Shown in pieces: positions 62,259 through 64,000 of a DNA stretch of 64,000 bases (position 1 is its first letter; each line of letters begins with the position of its first letter). The stretch spans positions 1,240,001 through 1,304,000 of the forward strand of contig NZ_JAFBBU010000001.1 of NCBI RefSeq assembly GCF_016907385.1, written 5' to 3'. A program made the translations under genes and the position numbers. Origin of the DNA: Subtercola frigoramans. Its GTDB lineage: Bacteria > Actinomycetota > Actinomycetes > Actinomycetales > Microbacteriaceae. The notes beneath the pieces are model-generated. The model searched no databases and was not told the origin of the DNA. It was given only the letters and a program-made list of their open reading frames with translations.

Positions 62259-62864
62259 ATGGCTGACGACAACAAGATCGTTGCGGAGACCCGCAACTCA
62301 TTCGGCAAGGGTGCGGCACGCAAGCTCCGCGCCGCCGGCAAGATTCCCGCAGTGATCTACGGCCACGGTGCTGAACCGCAGCACGTGAGCCTGCCGGGCC
62401 ACGAGGTGTTCCTGCTCATCCGTAAGTCGAACGCTCTGATCGAGCTCGACATCGAGGGCAAAGAGACGCTCGCCCTCGTGAAGGATGTCCAGAAGGACCC
62501 CGTACGCCAGATCATCGAGCACCTCGACCTCATCGTCGTCCGAAAGGGCGAGCGCGTTCAGGTCGAGGTCGCCGTGCACGTCGAAGGTGAGCCTGTCTCC
62601 GGCGCCACCGCCGACCTCGACACCTTCTCGCTGCTGCTCGAGGTGCTGGCCACGAACATCCCGACGCGCGTCATCGTGAACATCGAAGGTGCCGAGGCCG
62701 GCACCCAGATCCTCGCCAAGGACATCGCACTGCCCGAGGGTGCTGTTCTCATCGGCGACGAGGACCAGCTGATCGTGGCTGTCTCGATCCCTGAAGAGCA
62801 GGACCTGGGCGACAGCCTCTCGGCCGGAGACGCCTCGACGTCCGACGCTCCGACGCCCGCCTGA
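62259..62864 (+). CDS. rplY: 50S ribosomal protein L25 (general stress protein Ctc form)
   Basis: 201 residues, the long two-domain bL25: an N-terminal 5S-rRNA-binding domain (ETRNSFGKGAARKLRAAGKI, VIYGHG) and a C-terminal TL5/Ctc beta domain, then an Asp/Ser/Ala tail. It binds 5S rRNA at the central protuberance. GAGGAGA seven bases before the ATG decides against an in-frame ATG at 62145. A perfect 15-bp terminator follows. Confidence 0.96.
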   Translation: MADDNKIVAETRNSFGKGAARKLRAAGKIPAVIYGHGAEPQHVSLPGHEVFLLIRKSNALIELDIEGKETLALVKDVQKDPVRQIIEHLDLIVVRKGERVQVEVAVHVEGEPVSGATADLDTFSLLLEVLATNIPTRVIVNIEGAEAGTQILAKDIALPEGAVLIGDEDQLIVAVSIPEEQDLGDSLSAGDASTSDAPTPA

Positions 62865-62888
62865 TCTCGTAGATTCGCAGCTTTATTC

Positions 62889-62926
62889 AAACGTGCCGTG
62901 GCGGCCTCGATCGCCACGGCACGTTT
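62889..62926 (+). terminator. Rho-independent terminator of rplY
   Basis: A perfect 15-bp stem: aaacgtgccgtggcg (62889-62903) and cgccacggcacgttt (62912-62926), 8-base loop, followed by gtgttgtg. The strongest terminator in the window. Confidence 0.9.
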
Positions 62927-62980
62927 GTGTTGTGCGGCCTGATGCGCAGTGCACCCTCACCGCGTGCCCATCAGATGTGT

Positions 62981-63025
62981 AGTGTGCCGAGGGATAGTGT
63001 GCCGGGGGGTAGTGTGCGGGAGCAG
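62981..63025 (+). repeat. 15-bp tandem array upstream of pth (3 units)
   Basis: tagtgtgccgaggga, tagtgtgccgggggg and tagtgtgcgggagca at 62981, 62996 and 63011. It stays open in the pth frame and ends just before the AGAAGGG ribosome site. Confidence 0.85.
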
Positions 63026-63034
63026 AAGGGTTCG

Positions 63035-63640
63035 GTGATCGTGGTGGCAAGTGACGACCAGTGGCTGGTGGTCGGACTCGGCAACCCGGGGCCGGAGTAT
63101 GCCGGCAACCGGCACAATGTGGGCCAGATGGTGCTCGACGAGCTGGCTATGCGCCTCTCTTCATCATTCAAGGCCGTCGCGCGCACGAATGCGCGCGTAG
63201 CGGAGGGCCGGATGATTCCGGGAGGGCCGCGCTTCGTGCTCGCGAAGCCGAACAGCTACATGAACAACTCCGGTGGGCCCGTCGCCGCCCTGCTCGCCTA
63301 CTTCTCCCTGCCACCGTCGCAGTTGATCGTGGTGCACGACGAGCTCGACATCCCGTTCGATACCCTCAGGCTGAAGTTCGGCGGGGGGCACGGCGGCCAC
63401 AACGGCATTCGGGACATCGCGGCTGCGACCGGCACGGGCGACTTCGCACGGGTGCGGGTCGGGGTGGGGCGTCCTCCCGGTCGCCAGAGTGCCGCCGACT
63501 TCGTGCTGCGCGATTTCACGTCGACGGAGCGCGGGGTTCTGCCGAACATCCTCGCCGACGCGGCCGACGCGGTCGAGTTGATCGCCGCCGACGGGCTCAC
63601 CGCCGCCCAGCAGCGTTACCACGCGCCGCCGCCGGCCTGA
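63035..63640 (+). CDS. pth: Peptidyl-tRNA hydrolase
   Basis: About 201 residues. VVGLGNPGPEYAGNRHNVGQ (catalytic His), KPNSYMNNSGGPV (Asn-binding) and HDELDIPFDTLRLKFGGGHGGHNG (His and Asp) are all present. It frees tRNA from dropped-off peptidyl-tRNA. Start candidates are GTGs at 63035, 63041 and 63044; AGAAGGG lies four bases before the first. Array units directly upstream also carry GTG codons in frame. mfd follows. Confidence 0.95.
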   Translation: MIVVASDDQWLVVGLGNPGPEYAGNRHNVGQMVLDELAMRLSSSFKAVARTNARVAEGRMIPGGPRFVLAKPNSYMNNSGGPVAALLAYFSLPPSQLIVVHDELDIPFDTLRLKFGGGHGGHNGIRDIAAATGTGDFARVRVGVGRPPGRQSAADFVLRDFTSTERGVLPNILADAADAVELIAADGLTAAQQRYHAPPPA

Positions 63641-63703
63641 GCTTGTCCCCTGTCCACCAATCGTCGGAATGGGGAGCGGAGGGCGAGTGTCGGAGGGGGA
63701 CCG

Positions 63704-63709
63704 TAGACT
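63704..63709 (+). promoter_or_regulatory. -10 hexamer TAGACT of mfd
   Basis: TAGACT ends six bases before the GTG start of mfd; no ribosome site is present. Predicts a leaderless transcript. Confidence 0.55.
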
Positions 63710-63715
63710 TGTGCG

Positions 63716-64000
63716 GTGATACTTCAGGGCTTGATCGCTGCGCTTTCGCGCGCCTCGACGTTCGACAACGCCCTCGCGCAGGCCGGCCGTGACGCTGATT
63801 TCTCGCTCACAGACGGGCTTCGGGCGCCGCTGCTGGCCGCACTGCTGGGCAGGCGGGCAGAGAACGAACTCCCGCAGGTACTGTTTGTCGTCACGGCAAC
63901 GGGCCGCGATTCCGAGAGTCTCCGTGCGAGCCTGGATTCGCTCGCTCCCGGCGCCGATGTGCTCGAGTTCCCTGCGTGGGAGACGCTGCCGCACGAGCGG
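63716..64000 (+). CDS. mfd: Transcription-repair coupling factor Mfd, N-terminal part (cut by window edge)
   Basis: 95 codons open to the last base. The start VILQGLIAALSRASTF and the UvrB-like VLEFPAWETLPHER at the cut are the normal actinobacterial Mfd N-terminus. It removes stalled RNA polymerase and recruits UvrA. The full protein (~1200 residues) runs out of the window. GTG start with a -10 six bases ahead. Confidence 0.93.
   Translation, partial: MILQGLIAALSRASTFDNALAQAGRDADFSLTDGLRAPLLAALLGRRAENELPQVLFVVTATGRDSESLRASLDSLAPGADVLEFPAWETLPHER

Overview
The window is chromosomal DNA of a high-GC actinobacterium, most likely a member of the Microbacteriaceae (Micrococcales). The basis is strong G+C bias at third codon positions, a DUF7882-type protein, the order metG-tatD-rsmA-ispE-ABC-F-(tRNA-Gln)-glmU-prs followed by rplY-pth-mfd, a mycoredoxin-type glutaredoxin, and an intergenic palindrome of the gtttcgatacgc/gctactcagccagcg kind. 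I see no integrase, transposase, phage or conjugation gene and no CRISPR array. The species cannot be named from this sequence alone.

Layout. Bases 1-11000: an envelope/glycan-flavoured region holding a truncated polytopic glycosyltransferase, a membrane-anchored molybdopterin oxidoreductase, an LCP protein, a SAM methyltransferase, a DUF2064 transferase, a fused sugar epimerase-GT2 glycosyltransferase and an ABC exporter. Bases 11000-19600: L-serine dehydratase, the MoxR/DUF58/transglutaminase module and an APC permease. Bases 19600-31900: metabolic and regulatory genes, including a GH15 enzyme, an acyl-CoA dehydrogenase/gamma-carbonic anhydrase/GH3 lipoprotein chain, an SRAP peptidase, MarR, a DUF4349 lipoprotein, two aldo/keto reductases and an MFS exporter. 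Bases 32000-46000: hrpA, a DUF255 thioredoxin-fold protein, a sulfurtransferase, a CoA-binding protein with metY, an acyl-CoA synthetase, a YeiH-type exporter and a protein O-mannosyltransferase. Bases 46000-64000: a largely housekeeping block (rsmI, metG, tatD, rsmA, ispE, ABC-F, tRNA-Gln, glmU, prs, mycoredoxin, gnd, guaD, rplY, pth, start of mfd).

Working together: ispE, glmU, the LCP protein, the O-mannosyltransferase, the epimerase-GT2 fusion and the MoxR/DUF58/TgpA set all point to isoprenoid-carrier and cell-envelope glycan work. metY with its CoA-binding partner and the sulfurtransferase form a sulfur-assimilation patch. rsmI, rsmA, metG, rplY, pth and the ABC-F protein serve translation.

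Two genome-wide habits stand out. First, short tandem arrays with units mostly of 12, 14, 15 or 18 bp sit at many gene boundaries, often spanning the stop codon, and inside loops of otherwise ordinary enzymes; one 49-bp unit is present three times. Second, at least fifteen genes have a TANNNT-like -10 hexamer ending 6-7 bases before the start codon, the signature of leaderless transcripts. These two patterns, the metY promoter duplication and the Moco/glycan cluster are the best leads for something not yet described.
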